From contig JALHUQ010000147.1 in NCBI GenBank assembly GCA_022866645.1, forward strand, positions 1-8,585: DNA of 8,585 nucleotides, written 5' to 3'. Of this stretch, positions 1 to 6,716 are shown piece after piece. The stretch's first letter is position 1, and each line of letters begins with the position of its first letter. The notes beneath the pieces were generated by a model that worked only from the letters and a program-made list of their open reading frames with translations, had not been told where the DNA came from and did no database searches. This DNA is from Woeseiaceae bacterium (GTDB lineage: Bacteria; Pseudomonadota; Gammaproteobacteria; Steroidobacterales; Woeseiaceae). A program made the position numbers and the translations under genes.

Positions 1-153
1 ATCGTGCCCGTCGAGAACAGTATTCGTTACGCGCACAACTGCTCTGCGACCCTGCATATCGTGAATGGCGACCATCGTCTGACTGACAATATTGGTGCTA
101 TTAACGAATACCTGGCGCAATTTATTAGAACGATAACAAGCACTCAAAATTGA
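1..153 (+). CDS. Alpha/beta hydrolase, C-terminal fragment (5' end outside window)
   Basis: An open frame enters from the left edge and ends at TGA 151-153, giving the last 50 residues of a protein. The fragment opens with IVPVENS and continues to a GDHRL motif. In serine alpha/beta hydrolases of the aminopeptidase/acyl-hydrolase type, a stretch like 'D-x-(I/V)VP-x-xxS' follows the catalytic Asp, and the His of 'G-DH-x-L/F' completes the Ser-Asp-His triad. Here that His is fragment residue 25, and the Asp would lie just left of the window. The nucleophile region is not visible, so the substrate cannot be named. The next gene starts 11 bases after the stop, so the two are probably cotranscribed. 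The family call rests on the short motif pair only. Confidence 0.6.
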   Translation: MVPVENSIRYAHNCSATLHIVNGDHRLTDNIGAINEYLAQFIRTITSTQN

Positions 154-157
154 GGGG
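152..157 (+). promoter_or_regulatory. Ribosome binding site of the lipoprotein gene
   Basis: GAGGGG sits 7 bases before ATG 165 and overlaps the stop codon of the upstream hydrolase. It decides the start against the in-frame TTG at 150. It also ties translation of the lipoprotein to termination on the hydrolase gene. Confidence 0.6.
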
Positions 158-164
158 AAATGAA

Positions 165-443
165 ATGAAAAACCTTTTTATATTGCTGGCGAGTCTGGCT
201 TTGTTCGCATGCGGCGGCGGTGATTCCGGCGGTTCGGCTGAAAAAGCGGTAGATAGTGCTGCAGACGCGGTTGAAGAAACCATGGATTCGACGGCCGATA
301 CAGTCGAAGAGGCCGCCGATGGAGTTGACGCCGGGCTGCACGATGCGATGGACAGTGCTGAAGGCGTTGGCGACGTGATGGAAGATCACATGGACGCCCT
401 TGATGAAACCCTCGAGGACACTGACGAAGCCGTCACCGAGTAG
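165..443 (+). CDS. Small acidic lipoprotein with 11-residue repeats
   Basis: The product is 92 residues. It opens with a Lys and a hydrophobic stretch (residues 4-15) ending in LFAC, a plausible lipobox with Cys16 as the lipidated residue. Gly rather than Asp at +2 predicts outer-membrane sorting. The mature part is glycine-rich at first, then strongly acidic: about 26 Asp/Glu against one Lys. From residue 28, AVDSAADAVEE is followed directly by TMDSTADTVEE, an 11-residue (hendecad) repeat that decays through the rest of the protein and suggests a long amphipathic helix. There is no Cys besides Cys16. The start at ATG 165 is preferred because GAGGGG (152-157) lies 7 bases upstream and the signal sequence begins there; an in-frame TTG at 150 would add five residues before it. 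Function is unknown. An envelope-spacer or cation-binding role would be speculation. Confidence 0.75.
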   Translation: MKNLFILLASLALFACGGGDSGGSAEKAVDSAADAVEETMDSTADTVEEAADGVDAGLHDAMDSAEGVGDVMEDHMDALDETLEDTDEAVTE

Positions 444-497
444 AGTTACGGTGACAGTGACCCTAACACCTCAGTTAAGGTCACTGTCACCTTAACT
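444..497. terminator. Long hairpin between convergent genes, probable bidirectional terminator
   Basis: Two 24-base arms (444-467 and 474-497) pair at 22 of 24 positions around a 6-base loop. The core GGTGACAGTGACC / GGTCACTGTCACC is a perfect 13-bp inverted repeat. The structure exactly fills the gap between the stop codon of the lipoprotein gene (441-443) and that of the minus-strand gene (502-504), the usual place for a terminator serving both strands. There is no clear run of T on either side, so it is not a textbook intrinsic terminator. It may instead mainly protect both 3' ends from exonucleases. Confidence 0.65.
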
Positions 498-501
498 ATT
501 G

Positions 502-1422
502 TTAGAGGGGCAGGCGCAGACCTTCTTTTGCGAACCTGAAGCCGCGCTTCTCCACTTCTGACTGCGCCGGGCTGCCGTCGATCAACAGCGGATTCGTGTG
601 ATTCATGTGTATGAATATCACGCGCGCCCTTTCCGCATCGCTGAGCTCGTCGAACAAGGCCATGCTTTCTGCAACGAAGGGGTGTTTTATCGCGCTCATG
701 TCACGGCCTGGTAACTCGCCATCAGCAAAAAACGTGGCGTCGAGAAGCGCGTAGTCGACTTCACGTATGACATCGCGGATATCTGTCGACCAGTCTCCCC
801 ACTTATCAATATCGGGAATAAATACCGCTGATTTGTTCGGTCCGTCGATGCGGAATCCCACCGTTTCGGAATATTCCTGCCGATGAGGCACCTGAATCGG
901 GGTGACCGTCAGGCCTCCATTCAATTCGACGGGTACACCATCCGCCAACGGCATAAGTTGAATGTTCTGAAGCCTGAGCAATTGATCCCAGGGTCCGTTG
1001 TTTGACAAATACGCGGCCATAATCGGCATGGCATAAACCGGAATATCCTTCGCGCCGACGGCTTCGCGACCGAAATGCATCAGACCCGTGTAATGACCGA
1101 TATGTGCATGCGTTAGAAACACCCCGTCCAAGGCATACTCGGTATCGGGTGCCGATTGATGAAGCTGATAGAGCTGCTCGCGTATGTCAGGCGTGGCGTC
1201 AAACAGATACTTCGTCTAGCTGGCCGTATCGACAACAGCAATAGAACTCGCGAGTCGTCGCAGTTCTTCGTTTTCCCATGCTCTCATGCAATGCGGCTGA
1301 TAGCAGTTGGCTTGCGGGTAACCGGCGTCTTGCGCAATTCCCAGTACTTGAATGTAGACGTCGGGTTCCGCGAACGTGAGCGCCGGAAGAGTCAGAAACA
1401 GCAAAGTTATGTATCGAATCAT
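502..1422 (-). pseudogene. Exported PqqB-like metallo-beta-lactamase-fold protein, interrupted by an in-frame amber codon
   Basis: Read through the break, the gene has 306 codons. Residues 1-18 form a signal peptide (hydrophobic core, ending LTFA before EPDV). QDAGYPQANC and the following PHC match the N-terminal Cys region of the PqqB family. H105-A-H-I-G-H110 is the metal-binding motif of the fold, with Gly where most members have Asp. H180 follows in VPHRQ, and GRDM plus IHMNHTNPLL match the conserved PqqB C-terminal region. True PqqB is cytoplasmic, so this is an exported relative of unknown substrate, probably a hydrolase or lactonase-type enzyme. TAG at 1216-1218 replaces codon 69, between SSIAVVDTAS and TKYLFDATPDI. 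One C-to-T change from CAG (Gln) would explain it. No other stop occurs, and no good ribosome site precedes a downstream restart (the first candidate is TTG at 1131). The start ATG 1422-1420 has AGGT about 6 bases upstream. No pqq genes are nearby. Confidence 0.75.
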
Positions 1423-1496
1423 GCGCTTACCTAGCGCCGAAAATATCTGAAAGTCAACGACCTGCTGACCCCATCTTTTGGGTAGACTTGTTCGCC
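1423..1496. promoter_or_regulatory. Divergent intergenic region between the PqqB-like gene and plsB
   Basis: These 74 bases separate two divergent start codons, so both promoters should lie in or near them. On the minus strand a TTGACT hexamer (1457-1452) resembles a -35 box. The best -10-like sequence at usual spacing (TAGGTA, 1433-1428) falls too close to the start codon to leave room for a leader. On the plus strand TAGACT (1483-1488) is a weak -10 candidate without a matching -35. The region is assigned by position; the exact promoters are not established. Confidence 0.35.
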
Positions 1497-3965
1497 ATGA
1501 GTGTCACTGGATTCATATTTCGCCCGTTGTACTGGGCGTTTGGGAAAGTGTTCTCGGTATGGGCGCGACCGGCCATACGGCCTGAGTCGCCAGCAGACTA
1601 CATTACCGACAGCGCGGCGGCCGTCTGCTATGTTCTTGAGACCGGCGGACTCGCGGATGTACTGGCGCTTGAGCGAGCCTGTGCTCAAAATGGCATGCCG
1701 TCGCCAACCGAAGCCTTCGAGTTTTGCGGCGTTCGCGAGGCCAAACGTTTTATCGTCATGCGACGCAATAAAGGCTTCTGGGTGCGTCGGCCCAGCACGA
1801 CTGCTTCGCAACGACTCAAGCGCCTCGTTGAAGGCGCGGAAAAGTGCGAACAGGAATTACTGCTGATTCCCGTTGCAATCTACTGGGGGCGCTCGCCGGA
1901 CAAAGAACACTCTGTGTTCAAATTGATGCTGTCTGAAAACTGGGAAATCGTCGGCCGCACGCGAAAGTTCTTTGTGACGCTGCTGCACGGCCGCAATACT
2001 CTGCTGCGATTCAGTCACGCCTTGCCAATTCGCTCAATTTGCACGGGCGACATAGACGCGAAAATTGCCGTCAGGAAAGTTTCCCGAATTCTCCGCGTAC
2101 ATTTTCGGCAACGGCGGACGGCAACCGTCGGGCCTGATCTTTCCCACCGACGTACTCTGGTGCAGCAAGTCCTCCGTACACCGGCAGTCCGTCAGGCGAT
2201 CATCGCGGAGGCAGGGGATGATTTTCGGAAACAGGAGGTTTCTCGACGCAGGGCCGAAAAATACGCGCTGGAGATCGCCGCCGACATCTCATTTCCTACC
2301 ATCCGTATCCTGGTTCGCTTGCTGAGGTGGCTATGGAATCGAATTTACGATGGTGTCGAAGTGAATCATATGGATCGTCTGCATGATGTTGCCAAAAGCA
2401 AGGAGGTCATCTACGTTCCGTGCCATCGCAGCCACATCGATTATCTGTTGCTGGGCTACGTCACTTATGTAGAAGGTTTGCATCTCCCGCACGTTGCGGC
2501 CGGAATCAACCTGAACTTACCGATCGTCGGCGGCATACTGCGTCGCGGTGGCGCCTTCTTCCTGCGCCGCACCTTCAAGGGAAATCGCCTCTATGCGACG
2601 GTCTTTGATGCCTACATCAACCAGGTGCTGGTCAAAGGTTCTTCGATGGAATATTTCGTCGAGGGCGGCCGTAGCAGAACCGGACGGTTGCTGCCGCCCA
2701 AGGGTGGCATGCTGGTAATGACGGTCAACTCCTACGTCAAGAGCCAGCAGAGACCGCTCGTATTTGTACCAATTTACTTCGGTTACGAAAAACTATTTGA
2801 AGGTGATTCGTTCATCAACGAACTGGGTGGCGCGGAAAAGAAAAAGGAATCGATAGGCGGTCTGGTGAGTACCATCAGGTCCTTGCGCGACCATTTCGGC
2901 AAGGTTTACGTCAATATCGGCGAGCCAGTCGAACTGGAACCGATACTGAATCGCCTGCATCCTGAGTGGCGCGAATACGAATACGAATCCGAGAGCAGCG
3001 AGCGGCCACCGTGGTTGGCGGCGATCGTCGAGGAACTTGGCACGGAAATCATGCAGGGCATTAATTCGGCCGCCGCGGTTACGCCGATCAGCTTGCTGGC
3101 CTATGTGTTGCTGGCAACGCCGAAACAAACAATTGGTCTGGACGAGTTGCGACGCCAGATCGAGGTGAGTCTTAAGGTGTTACAGCGCTTCAGATACTCG
3201 GACTCCGTCACGATGCCGGACTGGAGCGCGGACAAAATCATTGAGCACGGCGAAAAGCTGGAGGTTATCAGCCGCTCAGCACACCCGATGGGTGAGGTCA
3301 TCCACATGACCGAACGCACTGCCGTTTTGATGACCTATTTTCGTAACAACATTCTGCATCTGTTGGCCGTGCCGGCTTCCGTGGCTTGCTGTTTTATTCA
3401 GGGGCGGCAACTTCCGCATGAGGAATTGCAGCGCCTGATACGTCTGATCTACCCGTTCATGAAGAGAGAGCTGAGCATGAAGTGGAATCAAGACGAAATT
3501 GATGACGTTACGACCGAGGCGATCAAGTCTCTGATCGACCTGGAGATTCTGTCCTACAGTAGTGACAGGAAAACATTGGTGCGACCACCGGCCGGCTCCG
3601 CAAAAGCGTTTCAGTTGCTGATGCTCGGCCAGTCGATGGTGCCCATGTTACAACGATTCTATCTTGCCATCGCCATACTGGTGAGTAATGGCTCGGGCGT
3701 ATTAACACGCTCGCGTCTTGAGGTAATGTGCGAGCAAAGTGCCGAGCGCCTGTCGATGATCTACGGTTTGCACTCTCCCGACTTCTTTAACAGGTCGCTG
3801 TTTCAGGATTTTATCCGCACATTGCAAGAGCTTGGCGTCCTCAGACGCAACGCTGACGGGCTGATAGAGTTTGACGACGACCTGACGAACATCGGTGCCG
3901 ACGCGCGACTGGTGCTCGGGGAGGAAATCCGGCACAGCATCCTGTCACTCACGGTTGCGGCCTGA
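1497..3965 (+). CDS. plsB: Glycerol-3-phosphate 1-O-acyltransferase PlsB
   Basis: PlsB transfers a fatty acyl group from acyl-ACP or acyl-CoA to position 1 of sn-glycerol 3-phosphate. This forms lysophosphatidic acid at the inner face of the cytoplasmic membrane and commits carbon to phospholipids. The 822-residue product is close to the 807 of E. coli PlsB and collinear with it. All four acyltransferase blocks are visible: H310-R-S-H-I-D315 (the catalytic H-x4-D), GGAFFLRRTFKGN (block II), E389-GGRSRTG (block III, glycerol phosphate binding) and VPIYFGYEK at 424-432 (block IV). The large helical N- and C-terminal regions are also present (for example MTYFRNNILHLL). ATG 1497 gives an N-terminus like that of E. 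coli, although no strong Shine-Dalgarno precedes it; TTG at 1488 would add three residues. The stop TGA shares its A with the start of trhO. Confidence 0.96.
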   Translation: MSVTGFIFRPLYWAFGKVFSVWARPAIRPESPADYITDSAAAVCYVLETGGLADVLALERACAQNGMPSPTEAFEFCGVREAKRFIVMRRNKGFWVRRPSTTASQRLKRLVEGAEKCEQELLLIPVAIYWGRSPDKEHSVFKLMLSENWEIVGRTRKFFVTLLHGRNTLLRFSHALPIRSICTGDIDAKIAVRKVSRILRVHFRQRRTATVGPDLSHRRTLVQQVLRTPAVRQAIIAEAGDDFRKQEVSRRRAEKYALEIAADISFPTIRILVRLLRWLWNRIYDGVEVNHMDRLHDVAKSKEVIYVPCHRSHIDYLLLGYVTYVEGLHLPHVAAGINLNLPIVGGILRRGGAFFLRRTFKGNRLYATVFDAYINQVLVKGSSMEYFVEGGRSRTGRLLPPKGGMLVMTVNSYVKSQQRPLVFVPIYFGYEKLFEGDSFINELGGAEKKKESIGGLVSTIRSLRDHFGKVYVNIGEPVELEPILNRLHPEWREYEYESESSERPPWLAAIVEELGTEIMQGINSAAAVTPISLLAYVLLATPKQTIGLDELRRQIEVSLKVLQRFRYSDSVTMPDWSADKIIEHGEKLEVISRSAHPMGEVIHMTERTAVLMTYFRNNILHLLAVPASVACCFIQGRQLPHEELQRLIRLIYPFMKRELSMKWNQDEIDDVTTEAIKSLIDLEILSYSSDRKTLVRPPAGSAKAFQLLMLGQSMVPMLQRFYLAIAILVSNGSGVLTRSRLEVMCEQSAERLSMIYGLHSPDFFNRSLFQDFIRTLQELGVLRRNADGLIEFDDDLTNIGADARLVLGEEIRHSILSLTVAA

Positions 3966-4873
3966 TGAAAGTCGTATCGCTGTATCGGTTTCTGGACCTC
4001 AAGGATCCGGAGACTTTTCGAAAGCAGCTGAAAACACTGTGCGACGAGCAGGGCCTGCTCGGTACCGTGCTGGTCGCGGCGGAAGGGTTCAACGGCACCC
4101 TGGCTGGCAGTGAAGAGGCAGTTCGCACGGTCATGGACTGGATGCGCGAGCGATTCGGTATCAATGAAGAACTGGATGCGCGCTGGACGGATGCAAGCGA
4201 GGCGCCGTTTCGAAAAATGCGCGTCAAGGTCAAACCGGAGATTGTCACGCTGGGCCGGCCCGATATCCTTCCGCATAAGAACACCGGCGTGCATGTGGAT
4301 GCCAGGCGATGGAACGAACTTATCGCCGATCCTGACGTGTTACTGATCGATACGCGTAATCATTACGAAATCGAAGTCGGTACATTTCCGGGCGCGATCG
4401 ATCCAGGCAACGACAGTTTTCGAGAATTTCCGGAGTTCGCGAAGGAGTTGGCCGAGCAGTCAACAAATCGACGGCTGGCGATGTTTTGTACCGGCGGCAT
4501 ACGCTGCGAGAAAGCGACGGCGCTCATGCTCGAACTTGGCTTCGACGAGGTATACCACCTGCAGGGCGGGATTCTGAATTATTTGTCCGAGATCGATGCG
4601 GCGGAAAACAAATGGAGCGGGGAGTGCTTTGTTTTCGATACTCGCGTGGCGGTTGATCGCGACCTCGCGGAAGGTGGCTACGTGCAGTGTCATGCCTGTC
4701 GCAGACCGCTGAGCTTGGCCGACACGCAGTCGCCCGACTATCGGGAGGGCGTGTCCTGCCCGCTCTGCGTCAACGAGGCGGACGCTGACCGGCGCGCGCG
4801 CCTTGAGGAGCGCCGCAAGCAGGTGGCGCTGGCAGCGCAGCGTGGCGAACGGCATATTGGGCCGAAAACCTGA
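3965..4873 (+). CDS. trhO: tRNA uridine(34) hydroxylase TrhO (YceA family, rhodanese domain)
   Basis: TrhO carries out the oxygen-dependent hydroxylation of uridine 34 to 5-hydroxyuridine in tRNAs. This is the first step to the mo5U/cmo5U wobble bases that widen codon reading. The 302-residue protein has an N-terminal acylphosphatase-like domain (MKVVSLYRF to about residue 95), then a rhodanese domain (about 110-210) with DTRNHYE and the active-site loop C175-TGGIRCEK. A C-terminal CxxC pair follows (C242/C245 and C265/C268), likely a zinc site. E. coli TrhO has about 350 residues; this form lacks most of its N-terminal extension and the long Cys-rich tail, as in many other proteobacteria. 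The start ATG 3965 overlaps the plsB stop by one base and has no clear Shine-Dalgarno, so translation probably depends on re-initiation by ribosomes finishing plsB. The metabolic link between the two genes is not obvious. Confidence 0.93.
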   Translation: MKVVSLYRFLDLKDPETFRKQLKTLCDEQGLLGTVLVAAEGFNGTLAGSEEAVRTVMDWMRERFGINEELDARWTDASEAPFRKMRVKVKPEIVTLGRPDILPHKNTGVHVDARRWNELIADPDVLLIDTRNHYEIEVGTFPGAIDPGNDSFREFPEFAKELAEQSTNRRLAMFCTGGIRCEKATALMLELGFDEVYHLQGGILNYLSEIDAAENKWSGECFVFDTRVAVDRDLAEGGYVQCHACRRPLSLADTQSPDYREGVSCPLCVNEADADRRARLEERRKQVALAAQRGERHIGPKT

Positions 4874-4918
4874 ACTGCGACCTTGCGCCGGTGGCCAGGA
4901 AGGACTAAAAAGGTTGCC
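4874..4918 (+). other. Short gap between trhO and the copper cassette
   Basis: Only 45 bases lie between the trhO stop and the start of the Cys/His-rich gene. I see no terminator hairpin and no convincing sigma-70 promoter. A loose ACCTT...AAGGA pair (4880-4884 and 4900-4904) does not fit the spacing of a CueR operator. The copper genes may therefore be read through from plsB-trhO, or their promoter may lie inside the end of trhO. Confidence 0.35.
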
Positions 4919-5341
4919 ATGACTCAGCGAACGCTACGAAACATCCGGAATTCGGCACCCCGCCGAATGTTCAGTGTGTTCGTCATTTTCTGGCTGAGTC
5001 TGGCGATTACGCCTTGCGCGATGGCAATGGAAACTGCCAAGGGCTGTCCGCATGCTCCAGCGCTTGCCACGCAGGAGGTCGGCCACCATGGCCACCACAA
5101 TGCCAATACGACGCACGATTGCAAAACGATGCAATCGGACTGCTGTGATCGCGACGCGGCCAGCGTGGATAGCCGCGCCAGCAAACTCAAGAGCTCGTCC
5201 GATGATCTGTCGATCGTCGCTGTCGACATACCCTGGTTCGCGGACCCTACAGAGTCCGTGCAGGAGCCTGCAATACCTCCGCCCGACCCGGTCGGGTTCT
5301 CGCCACCGCTGCACAAACTTTATTGCGTCTATCTGAATTAG
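4919..5341 (+). CDS. Short exported Cys/His-rich protein heading the copper efflux operon
   Basis: I do not recognise a named family with certainty. The 140-residue product has an Arg-rich start (R4, R7, R10, R15, R16), a hydrophobic core (about 18-30) and a signal peptidase I-like site after AMA (residues 34-36). The first half of the mature part is dense in potential metal ligands: C43-P-H45, H56-H-G-H-H60, H66, C68, C75-C76 and several Met. A Pro-rich tail ends in LHKLYCVYLN with C136. Short Cys/His-rich proteins of this kind, such as CopL and DUF2946-type proteins, often precede copper resistance genes, which supports a periplasmic copper-sensing, copper-buffering or leader role; that is inference from type and position. 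ATG 4919 is chosen because AAGG (4910-4913) lies 5 bases upstream and the signal peptide starts there; TTG at 4883 would add twelve residues. The gap to cusC is 55 bases and holds a hairpin covering the cusC ribosome site. Confidence 0.75.
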   Translation: MTQRTLRNIRNSAPRRMFSVFVIFWLSLAITPCAMAMETAKGCPHAPALATQEVGHHGHHNANTTHDCKTMQSDCCDRDAASVDSRASKLKSSSDDLSIVAVDIPWFADPTESVQEPAIPPPDPVGFSPPLHKLYCVYLN

Positions 5342-5392
5342 ATAACTCCCCACCGTAAGCCGTCTCAATCCGGTTTTCACCGTAGGAGTTAT
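5342..5392 (+). promoter_or_regulatory. Inverted repeat covering the Shine-Dalgarno of cusC
   Basis: ATAACTCC (5342-5349) is exactly complementary to GGAGTTAT (5385-5392), whose GGAG is the Shine-Dalgarno of cusC. A G-T and an A-T pair can extend the stem outward to 5340/5394. The 35-base loop contains a small internal CGGT/ACCG hairpin (5371-5374 with 5379-5382). The left arm begins right after the stop codon TAG (5339-5341) of the Cys/His-rich gene. A ribosome terminating there would cover the arm and free the cusC site. The pairing is seen; the switch role is inferred. The long loop makes the stem only moderately stable. Confidence 0.4.
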
Positions 5393-5396
5393 TTTG

Positions 5397-6716
5397 ATGT
5401 ATTCCCGATTTGGGCCAATGCCCGATTACAAAACAGTCCGTCGCGCCGCTACTGGCTTAACGACGTCATCGTATTGCCTGGCAGTCATTGCAGGCACGCT
5501 GCTCGCGTCGCCCGCATTCGGGCAGACCATTCCCCTCACTCTGGCCGAGGCGGAGGACCGGGCGCTGGTCGCTGAGCCGGGTCAGTTGGCGCTGCAGGCA
5601 AAGGCAGCCGCATTGTTGGAGCGTGGTGTCGTTGTCGGTGAATTACCGGACCCGATGTTGCGCGTCGGCCTCAACAACTACCCGATTCAGTCGGGCGGGT
5701 TTTCGACCGAAGGCATGACTAACGCGGCCGTCGGCTTGCAGCAGGCATTTCCGGCGGGTAAATCGCGTTCAATCAATGTGCGCCGCCAGCAATGGCTGGC
5801 CAGCGAGATGACCGAGAACGCCGAGGCCCGAGGGCGCAATGTATTGGCGGCCACACGTCAGGCATGGCTCGACGTTTATTACTGGGAGCGGGCGCACGCG
5901 CTGGTCTCCGAGTCGCGGCCGTTTTTCGATGATTTGGCGACCATCACCCGTTCGTTGTATGGCGTCGGCCGCAAGAACCAGCAGGACGTACTGCGCGCTG
6001 AGCTTGAGCTCAGCCGACTGGACGATCGTCTCATCGAAATAGAGCGGCAGCGTTCGCGCTCGCGAGCGGCACTCGGCGAATGGATCGGACGCGATGCATC
6101 ACGCCCCGTCGCGGGGCAGTTGCCCGTCTGGGATCAGGTTCCCACACTGGAGTCGATGCAGACGGCCTTGCTTCAGCACCCGATGTTGCGCGCCGCCGAT
6201 GCGCAGGTTGATGCGCAAACCGCTGGCGTCGATCTGGCGAACGAACGTTCCAAGCCTAACTGGGCCCTTGATGTAGCGTACAGCTATCGCGAAGGCTACC
6301 TGCCCACTGGCGAATCGCGATCTGATTTCATCAGCGTTGGCGTCACCGTCGGTTTGCCGTTCCTGCGCAAGAAATCAGTCGACAGCAATCTGTCAGCTGC
6401 CCTGCAGGAGAAAACGGCGGCGCTGTCGAGTCGCGAACAAATCTTGCGCGGACTCGGCAGTCAGCTCGAAGCGGAGTACGCGAGATGGAATGATCTCGCG
6501 CGGCGATTGACACTCTATGAAACGCGGATTTTAGGCCAGTCGAACGAAAATGCAGAAGCCTCGTTGCTGGCATACCAAAGTGACCGGGGCGATTTCGCGA
6601 ATGTCATGCGCGCCTATGTTGATGACCTGAACACCCGAATTGACCACACTCGCCTGCAGGTAGATCGAGCGCAGTCTTATGCCGTGCTCGCAAACCTCGG
6701 AGGATTTCCACGATGA
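5397..6716 (+). CDS. cusC: Outer-membrane efflux factor, TolC family (CusC/CzcC-like)
   Basis: This is the outer-membrane channel of a tripartite heavy-metal efflux pump, joining the adaptor and RND pump to export copper or silver from the periplasm to the outside. The 439-residue product opens with a long basic n-region and a hydrophobic core, with a likely cleavage after SPAFG/Q (about residue 40). The mature protein then shows the two OEP repeats of the TolC family: LTLAEAEDRAL, PDPMLRVGLNN and GLQQAFPAGK in the first half, and a matching coiled-coil pattern with VGVTVGLPFLRKKS in the second. E. coli CusC is a lipoprotein; here no lipobox Cys is seen at the cleavage site. ATG 5397 has TAGGAG ending 8 bases upstream; ATG 5418 lacks a ribosome site. 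The stop overlaps cusB by ATGA. The copper/silver assignment comes from the CusB and CusA neighbours, since channels of this family are poor guides to substrate. Confidence 0.85.
   Translation: MYSRFGPMPDYKTVRRAATGLTTSSYCLAVIAGTLLASPAFGQTIPLTLAEAEDRALVAEPGQLALQAKAAALLERGVVVGELPDPMLRVGLNNYPIQSGGFSTEGMTNAAVGLQQAFPAGKSRSINVRRQQWLASEMTENAEARGRNVLAATRQAWLDVYYWERAHALVSESRPFFDDLATITRSLYGVGRKNQQDVLRAELELSRLDDRLIEIERQRSRSRAALGEWIGRDASRPVAGQLPVWDQVPTLESMQTALLQHPMLRAADAQVDAQTAGVDLANERSKPNWALDVAYSYREGYLPTGESRSDFISVGVTVGLPFLRKKSVDSNLSAALQEKTAALSSREQILRGLGSQLEAEYARWNDLARRLTLYETRILGQSNENAEASLLAYQSDRGDFANVMRAYVDDLNTRIDHTRLQVDRAQSYAVLANLGGFPR

Noticed and set aside
160..168. Mini open frame ATG-AAA-TGA overlapping the lipoprotein start
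   Set aside because: It sits only 2 bases after the Shine-Dalgarno, too close for efficient use; the ATG at 165 has better spacing.
1156..1434. Plus-strand open frame across the amber site of the PqqB-like gene
   Set aside because: The minus strand carries clear family motifs on both sides of the stop, and the plus-strand translation has no recognisable features.
2972..2989. Short GAATAC tandem repeat in plsB
   Set aside because: Two exact copies and one near copy encode an acidic EYEYES stretch in a variable part of PlsB; this is too short to count as a repeat element.
4460..4855. 131-codon minus-strand open frame opposite trhO
   Set aside because: It lies entirely opposite the strongly conserved rhodanese and CxxC coding sequence, has no recognisable domain, and is a typical shadow frame of GC-rich coding DNA.
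4880..4904. Possible MerR/CueR-type operator before the copper cassette (ACCTT ... AAGGA)
   Set aside because: The arms are short, imperfect and too far apart for a CueR site, and no -10/-35 pair with the typical long spacer frames them.
4934..5380. Long minus-strand open frames opposite the Cys/His-rich gene
   Set aside because: The plus-strand frame has a signal peptide, a ribosome site and operon position; the opposite frames show none of these.
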